The translations under genes and the position numbers were made by a program. Below the pieces are notes generated by a model, which was given only the letters and a program-made list of their open reading frames with translations, searched no databases and was not told the DNA's origin. From Byssothecium circinans (taxonomy: Eukaryota; Ascomycota; Dothideomycetes; Pleosporales; Massarinaceae): 64,000 nucleotides of DNA. How positions within the stretch are numbered: the first letter of the stretch is position 1; the number at the start of each line of letters is the position of its first letter. The stretch spans positions 99,875 through 163,874 of the forward strand of contig ML977006.1 of assembly GCA_010015675.1 (NCBI GenBank), in the 5' to 3' direction. Positions 21,275 to 33,030 of the stretch are shown piece after piece.

Positions 21275-23646
21275 GTTGAATTGGCTCGAGTACAAAGCGA
21301 AACTGAAACCAAACGGTACGTGGAACTATAAGAAGCGTTAACCAGGTCCTTGGAACACACTTATAGCATGATCGCTAGAGCTTCGGCGAGTTCCATGCGC
21401 AAGCAAAATTGTTGCGATGTCGTAGCCGGGGCATCCACACCGTGCATGGCATAATCACGACTCGCTCTTGCGACATCGAGCTAATGACAAATATGGTGTA
21501 GTGTGCGTTGACTATTCGCGGGATGTGGGAACAAGAAACGACATGGAATCTTAAGAATGGACTCATTAATGACAAACTACAGCCTATATCTCACGACGCT
21601 CTCAGGTTAGATGGTAAAGAAGCGCCGAGGTTAATAGCTTCTAAAGACTGTTCCAGAACAAAAAATCCGAGTGAGGTAGCAGAGATGAAAGGTGTTATCA
21701 TTAGCGCTGTGACATATACGTCAATCATTTTTTGCTACCGGTCACTGGCCAATTAACGTCAGTAACGTCAATTAACGATATTAACTAGTCTGTACCTATT
21801 AGGCTAGGTAGGTACACTGGCTACCCCTTTTTATACTTAAAATAGTAAGGGCAGGCCTTAGCGAGGGTAAATTGTGGCAACCATGGCTGGCATACTGGGT
21901 TAATCAAGATTAATGTAAGCAAAACATTCTCTAACGATGTTACTAACCGTCAGTAACGTTAGTAACGTCAGGTCACATTGATATCTCGCGCCCCTAGTTG
22001 TCATTGGTTAAGCTTATTAAAGCAAGGATCACCATGAACCTAAAAGGAGACGCCCCCGCTTATTTCCACTGTCTCCCTGCATTTGTACCTGACAAGCCGA
22101 ACGGCGTTCCTTTTTTCTTCCAGCACTTCCCAAGGGTCTGTTCGGCGTGGTCCCGGGCGGTCCAATTCACGAAAAAAGAAACCCCCCTGTTTTTGTCGGG
22201 CCTTTCAGAGTATCCCCATTTCGCTCCGAAATACCAATGTCCAAAGGAGCTAAGTAAAAAAAGAGCCAATATACAAAATTGCAAAACCGTACTATAGTAA
22301 ATACCCTATGAACTAGTTTCTTTATTTTTCACCCAACAGGGCGCGGCCCGATATCGTAACTTCTCTACCTATTGGAGCATTCATATACAGTACGGAGTAA
22401 TCATAAGGTATCTGCACAGAGCCATCTAGCAACAGTGCGTATACTGAAGTCTGAAGACAGCGAAGCATACTACTAACTTAGCCCCTGCTAGGTAAACCTT
22501 AAGACCACAGAAACCAGTTTATACGGCTTCGGTACTCTTCGCAAGCGAATCTACCCTTCTCCACTTCTACCTACACTAGGCAAACATAAGCTTTAATTCC
22601 CTTATCCACCCAGCGCCGTCCCTTTTCACAAAAACACAAAAACAGAAACATCGAATCCGGTCCCTTTGAAGTTTAACCAGAACCCGGACCGTCCGGGTGC
22701 AGGGACCAGTCACGTGGACTAGCGAACAGGCCCCAAGTGATAATCTCCCGTACTGTACCGGTACGGCGGTACGCACTGTTCCACACTACTCCACGTACGG
22801 CGAGATGCCCACACTGCTCACGCCTCGAGCCTTTCGTCCACGTGTACTGACAGGGGAACGCTATTCACGCCATCTTCGTATACCGGTACCCCGCGGCACA
22901 ACCCTGACAACTTTAAAATGCAGCAGGAGACAGCGTCGATACCTTCTTCGCTGTACAGTGCATACGTGTTGAAGCCTAATCCACAGATAGAGGATGGGTC
23001 TACTCCGACGACCACTGACCGTGGGTTTAGAACTAGTAGCTACTCGAATATTGGGAGACTAATCGCAGGCCAAGGTACAAAACTTGGGAGGGCCCAGATG
23101 CAGAGGTGCCCATCCGAAGGTATCCGGGAAGTAAGACTAGGATGTAAGGGGTCAAGCTTGCGAAGTATGAGTTGTTGAGGTATTGGCAATGAGATTTCTC
23201 TGATGAGTTGGCGGGGAAGGTACGGACATGCTATAGTTACTTCGAAGGGAAGATTCAATAGATTCAGCGTGGGAACATACACCAACGAGCCATATAACAA
23301 GATTTTGGATTTCGAATTCAAAACTAATTAGGATAGGGGCGGCTGGCTACACCTCCCAGCGGAAAAGAATCCAATGACCGCAGCCACAAACCCCTCAATC
23401 AGACGATAAAAAAATACCACTAAGGAAGGAAACGCACTCAACACATCACTATTCCATCACCCCGTTTCCGTTCCCGTTCCGGTCCCGTCCCTCTCCCTGT
23501 CCCCGTTCCACCCATCAACCCACTCACCTCTACAAATAACCAACCACAACAACTACCCATCAACCTCGCAGCACAAGCCTCCGCAGAATCATCCAAAACC
23601 CGCTTTGAGATAATTATCCCAGTTCTCCGCTCCTCACAAACCACCG
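21275..23646. other. 2.4-kb region without a supported gene
   Basis: The first few hundred bases are the sulfatase promoter. The rest holds short frames without domain features, a patch of direct GTCAGTAACGT repeats (21750-21990) and AT-rich DNA near 22240-22400. From about 23440 a pyrimidine-rich low-complexity tract marks the 3' flank of the next minus-strand gene. Confidence 0.4.
21750..21990. repeat. paired clusters of GTCAGTAACGT direct repeats
   Basis: TAACGTCAGTAACGT occurs at 21754-21768, and TAACCGTCAGTAACGT with a further AGTAACGTCAGG at 21944-21972, about 190 bp apart and in the same orientation. They may bound a small non-autonomous element; no clear target duplication was found. 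Confidence 0.4.
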
Positions 23647-24843
23647 CTAAACAGCCTCCCCATCCGCCCTCTCCATCCCATCACCCCTTCCCGTCCCCGT
23701 TCCCCTCCGACCTCTCCTCCAACTCCACCTACAACCCCATCTCTCCCACCCCCAAAAACACAACTTAACCCCACACAACCCCCCCACCGTCCACGCCCCC
23801 GCCTTCCACGCACCCTCAACATACCACCGCATCTCCTCGGGCCTCCTGGCCATCATGCGCTTTCCCACCACTACCGCCGCAACGCCTGCAGCGATGAGGA
23901 AAATGGTCGAGGGTGGGAGGTAGTGGGATAATTTCTTGCGGCCGATATTGGTATTGGCCACCGCGGAGGCCGAGGAAGAAGGGACAGGTAGTGAAGAAGG
24001 GGAAAGTGCAGTATAAGAGTCCGATCGCGAAGTCTGGAGTAAGCGTTCCCGCTCCATACACCGACAAACTTCCGTCTCGACAACAGAGCGCAGCCGCGAC
24101 TCCTCAGCTGTCCTAGCCCCCAGCCCTCGATCTGGCCGTTCGTTTCCCACGTCCCGCATCGCGCCCCGGACTGCTTTTCTAGCGCGTTGGGTGTCGTGGT
24201 CTTCATCCTCCTTCCCCTTCCCCTTATCCAAAACCCCACCTCCAACACCCTCCTCTTCCATAATCCTCCCAATCTCCTCCCGCACAATCCCCCGTACATC
24301 GTCTTTCGTCAGCACGCGCTCCCTCGCCATGCGCGCCTCGCGCTCGAGGACTACGAGCATGGCTTGTAGGAAATCGGCTTCGACTTCGTAGTTTCCGTTC
24401 TTCAGTGGGGAAGGCGATGATATCGGGTGCTGCGTGGGAGTGGGGTGTAATTGGAAGGTTGGAGGTGCGGTTGGAGTCGTGGAGAGAGGAGCAATGTGCG
24501 GTTTTGGCGTCTGTGGGAGGAGGGGGGTGCGTTCGTTGGGGTGTTTCTTTTCGGGTTTTGCTTTGCTTTTGTTTTTGTGCTTTGGGAGCTTTTTTTCGAG
24601 GTGATCGCTGTCTGAGGATGATGACGAGGATGAGGATGAAGATGAAGATGGAGATGAGGAGTGAGGGGGATGATGCGAGATTGACTGCACCCCCACGTTC
24701 TGCTTCTCCATTTCTTTCTCTTTGCCTTTTCGTGCTAGCGGCGATGTGTCTAGTGCATGCCTCTCCTCCCCATCATCTCCATTAATAGGCGAAAATACGG
24801 TCTCAATGGCCTGCTTGATGCGCTCTGGTGTGTAGGCTTGCAT
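23647..24843 (-). CDS. hypothetical protein with poly-Ser tract and C-terminal membrane segment, 398 aa
   Basis: Single open frame from ATG 24843. The N-terminal part is low-complexity: a run of serines near residues 63-77, a Lys-rich patch, then NERTPLLPQTP, whose acidic-dileucine-like ERTPLLP is often seen in vacuolar or endosomal membrane proteins. A charged helical section follows (DFLQAMLVVLEREARMARER; KDDVRGIVREEIGRIMEEE). A hydrophobic segment (STIFLIAAGVAAVVVGKR, near residue 310) precedes a Trp/Gly-rich region that may form a second membrane-associated hairpin. I do not recognise the family. A membrane anchoring with cytosolic N-terminus is inferred. Confidence 0.65.
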   Translation of the reverse strand: MQAYTPERIKQAIETVFSPINGDDGEERHALDTSPLARKGKEKEMEKQNVGVQSISHHPPHSSSPSSSSSSSSSSSSDSDHLEKKLPKHKNKSKAKPEKKHPNERTPLLPQTPKPHIAPLSTTPTAPPTFQLHPTPTQHPISSPSPLKNGNYEVEADFLQAMLVVLEREARMARERVLTKDDVRGIVREEIGRIMEEEGVGGGVLDKGKGKEDEDHDTQRARKAVRGAMRDVGNERPDRGLGARTAEESRLRSVVETEVCRCMERERLLQTSRSDSYTALSPSSLPVPSSSASAVANTNIGRKKLSHYLPPSTIFLIAAGVAAVVVGKRMMARRPEEMRWYVEGAWKAGAWTVGGLCGVKLCFWGWERWGCRWSWRRGRRGTGTGRGDGMERADGEAV

Positions 24844-25631
24844 GTTTTCCCTGATATGATGAGTAGGATAGTAATATCTTCTTCGCGCTTTATCCGAGCG
24901 TAATCGTAGGGGTTATGCGTAATCGTAGGGATTATGAAATGCTCGAATTTAGGTCCACGGCAGGGTGTAGGCTGTGAAGCAACGTCCTCGCCCGTGTGTG
25001 TGCGAATGTTAGGCTGCGGACGAGTACTAGTAAATAGACGAGGGGAAGAAAGTAAAGATTGTCGCTTACTTGTAGCTCTCAAGGCTTGTATGCGGCTTTT
25101 TATAGATGATGTGATGCGGCAGTCGTTCGTAGTTGCCCGCTTAGCGTTGGCTACGTGTGAAGAAAGCGGCGTTTGCGGGTCGGTACGTGAATGCATGTGG
25201 CAAAACAAACGTATGAATTTCACAGACACCATGCCGATACTCATTATCGACGAAAGACTTTTGAAGGGTATTTTTCAAGAAAGGAAATAATTTTTGTATT
25301 TGTTCCGGGGTATTTGGGCTCTATGCTCAGCTCTCGGCACATGCAGCATCATCACGCAAGATGCCTACCGAGCCACCCCAACTCATGCCGTCCGTCTTCC
25401 AGGACATGAATGGGCCGGCAAATAGCCTCAAGATCGTTTAACTCCCCATCATTCATTCACGTTTTTTCGCGTGCCGTGTGGTTCATCCGACTGCGCGTCC
25501 ATATCGGCTTTTCCGTCCCCATGCAACCCTCCGACGAGCCATCCATGCACCCTCTCAACCGTCTCCTGAAGCATGATCCAGACAACCTTCCACATGACCG
25601 GCGCCTGCACATCCCTGGCTGTATTGTCCAT
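24844..25631. other. intergenic region
   Basis: Promoter side of the 24843 gene and 3' side of the SAP-domain gene. A 118-codon plus frame at 24934-25290 has no recognisable features and is read as chance. Nothing else is visible. Confidence 0.4.
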
Positions 25632-26429
25632 CTAATCCATTCCAGCTAAAATCCCGGCGATGGCGGTCAGGATGCCACCCAAGACGAATAGAAAGAGAAT
25701 GAGTATGAAAGTCACGAAGACAACGGTCTTGGATAGGGGTTGGCCATGGAAGGACGCGCCCGAGGAATCGGCAGTGATCCCAGTCTCATCCTCGCGCTCA
25801 CCGGTCGTCAGAGGAGGGCCGGTGACCCACGTATGATGCGCGGTCTTCTTCGGGGCCGGTGTCATATTGACTACGATCTCTGGTAAAGGGGTCTCTTTGT
25901 TGTCGTTCGCGGCGGTGTTGGCCTTGGTGGGGGGTTCTAACTTTCCGGCGATGAGGGATTTGATGTACTGATCCTGAACTTCCTTGGATAGCTCGCATAG
26001 CAGCGGACTCCCATCGTCCTCATTCTTCGCCTTCCCATCTTCTCCATCTCCACCAGTGTTGTTCTTCCAGGATGCCTTGCCCTTCGGCGGAGCACGCGCA
26101 CCCCTCATCCTCACTCTCAACTTCCTGCCTACCTGCTGTTTCTCGCTCTTGTTCAACTCGAGCTTTGCGCCTGCCTGCACCGCGCCGTTCTGGCCTGAAT
26201 GTGAAGTGGACTGCTGGTACTCATTTGGTCCTCCACTAATTGGGCCTGCGTTCATCGAAGCAGCCTCGACACCGGCTTCCGTCGCCTTCCTCTCTGCTTC
26301 GTTGGCGTGGTCTTGGTTGACGAGGCGGGCGAGCATCTGCGTCTTCGTGCCGCCGGTGGGTAGACCGCGAAGGACGAGAAGGTCTTCGAGCTCCGAGACT
26401 TTCTTCTTGGAGTAGGCGATTTTGGCCAT
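25632..26429 (-). CDS. SAP-domain protein with C-terminal transmembrane anchor, 265 aa
   Basis: The ATG at 26429 starts directly into a SAP motif (residues 8-38: KKVSELEDLLVLRGLPTGGT, KTQMLARL), a short two-helix module that binds AT-rich DNA or RNA. A long polar linker with a basic patch (GRKLRVRMRGARAPPKGK, near 100-117) could serve as a nuclear localisation signal. The C-terminus ends in one strong hydrophobic helix (VVFVTFILILFLFVLGGILTAIAGILAG) with only two residues after it, so the protein should be tail-anchored. DNA-binding module plus tail anchor suggests the inner nuclear membrane or ER surface; this is inference. No introns are needed. Confidence 0.75.
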   Translation of the reverse strand: MAKIAYSKKKVSELEDLLVLRGLPTGGTKTQMLARLVNQDHANEAERKATEAGVEAASMNAGPISGGPNEYQQSTSHSGQNGAVQAGAKLELNKSEKQQVGRKLRVRMRGARAPPKGKASWKNNTGGDGEDGKAKNEDDGSPLLCELSKEVQDQYIKSLIAGKLEPPTKANTAANDNKETPLPEIVVNMTPAPKKTAHHTWVTGPPLTTGEREDETGITADSSGASFHGQPLSKTVVFVTFILILFLFVLGGILTAIAGILAGMD

Positions 26430-26967
26430 TGTGGGCTTGGGCGGCAGGGTATATTCCTGTATGTATGTGAGAATTGAGCGGATACCACAGAATATTCAAT
26501 TGAGGGTGACTCTCATACCTTTTGTGGGGCTGTTGATGTTGTGTTGTCTCGCAGGCGGAGCAAGGAAGTGAGGTAGTGTGGAGGTCGAGGCCGGGACGCT
26601 CGAATTGCTCACGAGCGAGGCACCGCTGCTATGACGTCGAAGTGAAGGTGAAGGTGAGGGGCTATGTATACGAGAACGAGGAGGGAGGAGGAACTACAGA
26701 GATCCTTTTGTTGTGCCCCGAAGTGCCCGACACTCCGGTGGGCCCACTTTTCTCACAGCAGGGAAAGAGCGACTTTCCACACAACCTCACCTTTTAAAGA
26801 AAGAGCGAAATGCGAGGGAACCGAAATTGTCGAACATTGAAACTCGCGATATTATAGAAATGCAATACGCTGGGTATCGACTACATAAAATGTAACATGA
26901 GAACCAACATGATATGAAAAGCAACGTGGAGCGTGAAAGAGAAGCAGATCGTAAACTCATCACAACA
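26430..26967. other. intergenic region between two minus-strand genes
   Basis: Promoter of the SAP-domain gene and 3' flank of the SANT-like gene. GC-balanced, no supported frame. Confidence 0.4.
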
Positions 26968-29542
26968 TCAAGGCAAAACCGGAATACGCTTAATCCAATC
27001 CGGAATCTGCCACCCCTCACCGCGATAGCTATCCAGAAGATCAAAACGCATTGAAGCTGCCTTTGCAGTAATCTCCGGCACCGTGAATCTGCGCAGCGGG
27101 CGCCCGGGGCGGCAGTAGTTCTTGAAAATATGATAAAAGACGTTTGGGCCTATATCACGTTAGCCTTGCAAAAAAAATGATGACGTGAGAGAGAAGCTGC
27201 CTACCAGCATATCTCTCCAATCCCTCAATGAGAGCCGACAATTGCTCGTCCGTCCATTCCGGCTCGATGGTAGAGACGATCCGGCGCGGAGGCGACTCCC
27301 GTCGTTTGAATACAGGAACACGCTCGATTCTGGTTCCATTCGCATCTGTTTCCTCAGCTTGCTCGATTAGCTTATCAAACAATTCGCCATCGTAGCGTAG
27401 ATGGTCGCGAAGATTGCGAAGATGAGGATGCTCGCACTCCATACGCCAGACGTGCAGATCCTGCCAACGCTTCTGTTTCTCTCGTTTGAGAGCTTCCCAT
27501 TCTGCCTTGCGAGCCTCCACCTCAAATCTTTCCTTCCTTCTTCGAGTGAGTTCTTCATGTTCCATCTTGCATTTGGCATCGTCCTTTAGCTGGCTCAGGA
27601 GGGCACGGTAGTCCTCATTGACGACTCGTAAGGGAGCGATGAAATTGGTCTCGACATCTTTTACAAGCCTGTCGCCTTGGTAGCGAGGGGGTATGGGAAC
27701 CTTCCAATCAGCAATAGAATCTTTGAAAGCGAGAATGTCTTGTATGAATGGAGAAATAATGCGCATAGCGGCAAGTGATTCCTCGATAATCCCGTATTGC
27801 TGGGAGAGCCAGTCATACAATACTTCCAAGTACTGGGCTAGATGGCGGAATAGCCAACCATAAGCATCCACCTTGAGCTTCTTGAGAGGCGTTTTACACG
27901 GATCCCCACCGTAGGACTTGAGGAGAGCACGAATATCCTTGGATATGAGAGAGACTTCGTCATGTGTCATCTCAGTCATGGAAATGGTCTTCCGAGCTGC
28001 ATTGCAGGCCTGAGCGAGGTTGAGGCCTTCGGCTGTGCGACATCTGCCTGATCGTGCTTCCGAATCTAGGAATTTAAACACCTTGTTGATGGCATCGGTA
28101 GGCTCTTCAATCTCGTCTTCTTCCTCTTCCTCTTGATCCTGCTGTTCCTCTTCTTCTGGGTCTGCCTCCTCATCAACCGGGCGAGTCTCCACGCCGACTT
28201 GATCATCAGTAATTCCGGCATGGTCGGACCCAGACACGTCTTGCGGATCGTATTCTTCAGCATCTTCAGTCCCTTCCGCCATGCGTTGCGCTTCGCGCTG
28301 TGGTCTTCCACGTCCTTGCTTGGGGCGAACCGCAAGACCAGTGGCGGAGACTTGGGCTGTCGACCGTATCCGTCTAGTGTTCACATCAGGAACGACTGTT
28401 TCTCCGTCAGGGGCTGCCCGCCGACCTCCTGCATTTCTGGAGGAGGTTTTGGGCTTGCTGGCCTGTACGGGCGCAGCAACGGTCCCATCTTCCTCAGGCA
28501 GGTCGGACTCCAAAACGTCGTCACTTTCATTTTCAACTGCCAGCGCAGCTTGATCCTCTGCACTAGGCGGCATAACTATCCCTTTTCCCTTTGCATATGT
28601 CGCTGGGGCTGCCTTCGATGGCTTCGGCCTTTTGCTTTCGATGAGGACTATAGGACCGCTCCTGGCTGGGAATGGTCGCAAAGTCCCACCTCCATTTACG
28701 TGAGGTTCTGTTGAAAGTTGCCGAGACGTAGTGCGGACCCGCCTTCTGGGGGACTTTTGCGCTCGCTGTATTTCGGTCTGCTGATTATCGGCCTTGCGCT
28801 TGGTCTTGTTCGAGCGACTCCCCGCTACATCTGCGAGACCCACCGTTTCGCCTGCTAAACGTCCACTTCGCCTCTTGCTAGGTTCCGCGGGGTCCGCATG
28901 GAGCGACTCTATCGTAGGCGCCGTGGGCGGTGGCGAAGACGTAGGCGGATGGAAGTGTTCTTCGTGAGGTACGAACAACCAACCGTTACCCCCAGCATCG
29001 ATGGGTTGCGGAACCGCGATGCCTGCCGTCCCAGGCGCATTCACCTCTTCCTCTTCTACCTGTGCTTTCTTCCCCTTCTTGACCTTCTTCAGCGGCTTTT
29101 TGTTGACTTTTTGGGTTAACTTGTGGATAGGAGAGCCCTGCGAATCCTTTTCGGGCGATTTCGGGAAGTCGTAAACGTCTTGTCTCGCCAGATCCTGTTT
29201 TGGAGGCGCCAAATCCGCCCTCATGAAGCTCGGCCGTGAGAGGCCTTTCTTTTTCTTCGCCATGTCTTCCTGGCCAGTCCTGGTGCCTTTTGAATGCGCG
29301 TTTGGTTGTGGGGGTGAGGATGCGGCCGCGGCTGCTGTCGGAGTCCTTCTGGCGGCGTTTAATAGGTTTGCGTTGACAACGGCGGACTTGCCGGGTACGC
29401 GCTGGGCTTTGGCGGGCGTCGCAAGCTGAGATTCGGCGTAGAGTTGTTGCGCCGCTGCGTCATTCTCTGAGCCTTCTTCCTCAGATGCTGGTGCCGGTGA
29501 AAGATCGACTACTGTAGTTGCTGTTAGCTCCTTTCCAAGCAA
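26968..29542 (-). CDS. large nuclear protein with C-terminal SANT/Myb-like domain, about 840 aa
   Basis: Exons 29542-27205 and 27149-26968 close in frame (840 codons). The N-terminal half is disordered and basic, with patches such as RRSGRLAGE and RAQKSPRRRVRTTSRQ; an acidic run (EEEEQQDQEEEEEDEIEE) precedes a helical domain (about residues 480-640) and a charged coiled coil rich in Glu, Arg and Lys. The C-terminus starts WTDEQLSALIEGLERYAG and continues across the intron with FYHIFKNYCRP, a SANT/Myb-like fold. Chromatin or DNA binding is likely; the exact family is not recognised. No in-frame ATG occurs upstream of the coding-looking N-terminus: the frame opens after a TAG near 29593, and the first ATG inside is 29263. 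A short 5' exon is therefore probable and the start given is only the edge of a TTG codon. Confidence 0.75.
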
Positions 29543-29776
29543 TTCATCGTTTGCTTTTCCAATACATACGCCTGGTTTTTCGCGCCATATCTATCTCTAC
29601 AATTGTTCTAGTTGTGCGATTGTGGCCGTCGCATGTTGGGATGGCAACTGAGGGTCGGTCGGAATAATTGGGAGGCTGGCGCGACCTACCCACCCAAACG
29701 CGCGGTCACGAGCCGAGCACCTCACAGAAAGGCAAAGCTCATTGCAAACCTCCACGACACTCAACCCCACATCAAC
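29543..29776. promoter_or_regulatory. divergent promoter between the SANT-like and RRD1 genes
   Basis: Only 234 bp separate the two divergent coding regions, so their upstream signals must overlap here. The missing first exon of the SANT-like gene may also lie in this interval. No TATA box is obvious. Confidence 0.45.
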
Positions 29777-31356
29777 ATGACAAACTCGGAATCACGCTCC
29801 TATACCCTAGAGGTCGTCGACCAGCATGCGGATCACGAATTCAAAGTTCCCGTCAAGTGCATCAACGATGGCGATGACGTATCATTTTTCCTCACCAGCA
29901 AGGCCTATACCGACATCATGACCTTCATCTTCCAGCTGAACGGCGCCATGTTTCCTCAGAAGTTAGAGAATGGAGAAAAGAGCAAGGGAGCGGTCAAAGA
30001 GTGGGTGTTGAAAGATGCAGAAGCATCAGCTCCGGATGTTGTTCAGAATCTCGCCAAACTTGTGAAAGCGCTGGGGGATATTGTTGAGGAAGCACCACCC
30101 GACACTGGACCCCGTAGATTTGGGAATGTCAGCTTCAGAAAGTGGTACCAGATTGTGCAGGGACGGGTATCGGACTTGCTGGACAAATTTCTCCCGTCTG
30201 AAGTTCTCTCTCGAGGCTCGGCATCAGAAGTCACGGCGAAGGCAGAGCTGGAAGCCTATCTTATGGGCAGCTTTGGTAGCGCGCAACGGCTCGACTATGG
30301 CACAGGGCACGAGCTCAGCTTTCTTGCCTTTTTGGGAGGACTGTGGAAACTAGGTGCTTTTCCCATCACCGAGGATGGTAGCTCAGAGCGGTTCATTGTG
30401 CTTGGGGTCATCGAGCCGTAAGTCCTCTCTCCTCCTCGTAAACATTTTCCTAACACCACCAGGTACCTTGAGCTCATTCGACGCTTGATACTCACATACA
30501 CACTCGAGCCCGCAGGTTCTCACGGAGTCTGGGGCTTGGACGACCACTCCTTCCTCCCCTACATCTTCGGCTCGGCCCAATTCTCACCAGCAATAAGCAG
30601 ACCCTCTGAAATCGTCACAGAAGGCTCCCTCCCCAATGCGCCGAACCCCGCCGACGTAGCAAAAGCAGGCGCTGTCGAACGGGAACGAGGGCGCAACATG
30701 TACTTCAGCGCGATTGGCTTCATCTACGACGTCAAAAAGGGACCATTCTGGGAGCACAGCCCCATTCTGTTCGACATTTCGGGGGTCAAGGCAGGCTGGG
30801 CTAAGATCAACAAAGTAAGTGAAATTACGGGATGTACCGTGAAATTGTGTTTCTGATATGCTGTGACCAGGGCATGTTGAAGATGTACAACGCCGAAGTC
30901 CTCTCGAAATTCCCCGTCGTGCAACACTTCCCCTTTGGCTCGCTGTTTGTCTGGGAACGGGATCCGACTGCCAAACAGATTCAGGCCAGCGTGCACACCA
31001 CAAGCCAGCCCAAATCGAGCGCTCCAACGTCACGACCGCAACCTCCACTGCGCGATCCCATAGCCGAGTCTGGCATGTCGGCCGTCGGAGGCGGAAGTGG
31101 AATGCCGCCAATGAGCGGCACCGCAGCGCCATGGGCATCATCGCGTGTGCCTTCACGACAACCTGCATCTGTCCCTACGGGTCCTAATCAACCCACGAGG
31201 GCTCCATGGCAGTCTTCAACACCGTTACCACCTCCTGGCGGCGGCACGACTGCTGCGCCTTGGGCGAAGACCAGAGGTGAAGGTGCAGCAGCACCCTCGA
31301 CGACACACGGTGCGGTTCCTAGTACGCAGGCCCCATGGGCGGACAAGAAGTCATGA
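29777..31356 (+). CDS. RRD1: serine/threonine-protein phosphatase 2A activator (PTPA), Rrd1-type, 492 aa
   Basis: Peptidyl-prolyl isomerase of the PTPA family, which helps build active PP2A-type phosphatases. Exons 29777-30417, 30463-30814 and 30871-31356 close in frame. The PTPA domain fills residues 30-345, with [63 protein letters not shown] and [20 protein letters not shown]. The C-terminal 130 residues are a Pro/Ser/Ala-rich tail with repeated APWA(S/K/D) words. A long tail of this kind is what separates filamentous-fungal Rrd1 from the shorter Rrd2, so the symbol follows from that. The ATG at 29777 is chosen over the longer upstream frame because it fits the normal family N-terminus. 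Confidence 0.93.
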
Positions 31357-31982
31357 ACGGTTGCACAACGTAGGCCGTTTCTCGTCATTCACGAAGAGAT
31401 GAACGTTTAGCATGAGCGGAAATTATGAACGAGGCGAAGCAAACGCAAGGCAAGGCGTGATGACTGCCAACGAACTCTCGGGCACCTTGAGACGATGCAT
31501 GCAAACATTGTATCCGTAGATGTCGATGGTAGATTGCTTGAGCGGTTGCGTACCACATACGCACATCTGCTGCATACCAGATGGATGGGGTTGCTTAGGG
31601 ATATCGTAGTACTTGAGGCAGTGCTGTGCTATGCAACCACTCACAAAGGCAGCACGGACGACGAAACACTAATCTCAAACCGTTGCCATCTCTGCGCACA
31701 GGCCGCTATTTTTAGGGCGTGTCATCTGTGGGGTTGTGACGTGATTGGCTCCTTCTGGACCCGTCAACGGTAGCTTCCTTGCCTAGTGGATACGAGCATA
31801 GCTCCCTTGACCTCACTCTCCTTAACATCCTCCCTTTCCGCTGCTTCAGAAGCTGCTGTAAGGTTCAGTGACTTTCGTGTTGTCTCTGTCCAAAGCTTCA
31901 CTCCCGTTGTCTCTGGGATATACGCTCGAATCCGTCGCCAAAGAGCTGTGATCTACGCAGCGCTGCTGCACCCGTTATCATC
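31357..31982. other. intergenic region
   Basis: 3' flank of RRD1 and promoter of the next plus-strand gene. Short frames without features. Confidence 0.4.
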
Positions 31983-33030
31983 ATGCCAGGAGTCCGTGAG
32001 TACTCGACCTTCTACTTGTTCGATATCTTCACCACTTCCCTTCTGAGCTGTCTTGTGCCGTATTTCCCGGAAACCCCACAGCCCCTACTCGTCGAGCTCA
32101 GCACGACCGCCATGCTTCCCCACCTCCACAGCACTCGGCCCCGCCGCTAAAGCCATACCCTTCCCCATATCCTCCCCCACGCTAGGTCTAAACATCTAAC
32201 CCACCCCGCCAGCACTCGATACCGTCGACAAGGTGAAAACCGTCTTCAAGAACATCTTCGGAAACAAGAAGAAGGAAAAGAAAGACGAGACTCACGCAGG
32301 CGCGCCCACCCCGCCGACCAAGACCTCTGAAGCGTCGGCATCGAATACGAAGCCGACCGAGACAAAGCCTGCTGAGCCGGCCCCCGCTACTGCGCCCGCG
32401 CCCGCGAAGACTGATGGGAAGACGGAAGGTGCACCAGCTGTGCCGCCGAAGGAGGGAACGCCTGCGGCTCCGGCCCCGGCACCTCCTGCTAAGGCTGAGG
32501 ATGTGAAGGGCGAGGACAAGAAGGCGGAGGCTGCGGCGCCAACGGAGGTCAAGGCGGCTACACAGAGTAGGTTTATCTCCTTTGTACTCGTACTGGGACA
32601 TTAGGAGTATTCAGAAAAGAGGACGCATTGATGCGTTGAAAGAGCATTCCACCTCTGTCCAGATGCATAGACTAACATCTCTTTAGCGCCCGAACCAGCT
32701 GGAGCCACCGCGCCGGCCCCGCCGACTGCCAGCACGTCGCAAGAGCCCGCGAAAGCGACTCCCGCCGAGCCCAAGCCCGTCGAGGCCAAGGCCACCGAGA
32801 CGCCGACCCCCGCACCGGCCCCCGCCATCCAAGAGCCACCTCCGGAGATTCCGCAAGCAAAGGTCGCTCCAGGCATGAGCGCTACGAGCGGACCCTTGAG
32901 CGATGAGCCCGATTTTGGCGGCGGGGGTAAGGAAGCGCCTGCCCCTGCGCCGGCTGCTGCTCCTAGCGCCCCGGCTGCTACTCCAGCCGCTGAGCCTGCT
33001 AAGGAGGCATCTCCCGCTGAGAAGAAGTAG
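31983..33030 (+). CDS. Pro/Ala/Glu-rich hypothetical protein, 236 aa
   Basis: The model has a 13-nt first exon (31983-31995, coding MPGV), a 217-nt intron (31996-32212) ending in CTAAC...CCGCCAG, then exons 32213-32566 and 32687-33030; it closes in frame. The N-terminal 25 residues (PLDTVDKVKTVFKNIFGNKK) form an amphipathic, basic helix that could contact membranes. The remainder is Ala, Pro, Lys and Glu in low-complexity runs (PAEPAPATAPAPAK; PAPAPAAAPSAPAATPAAEP) and is probably disordered. No signal peptide or catalytic motif is seen. The family is not recognised. The tiny first exon is supported only by splice-site fit and frame. Confidence 0.65.

Noticed and set aside
22060..23321. Several 65-100 codon frames as genes
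   Set aside because: They overlap on both strands, have no domain or signal features, and lie in uneven-composition DNA.
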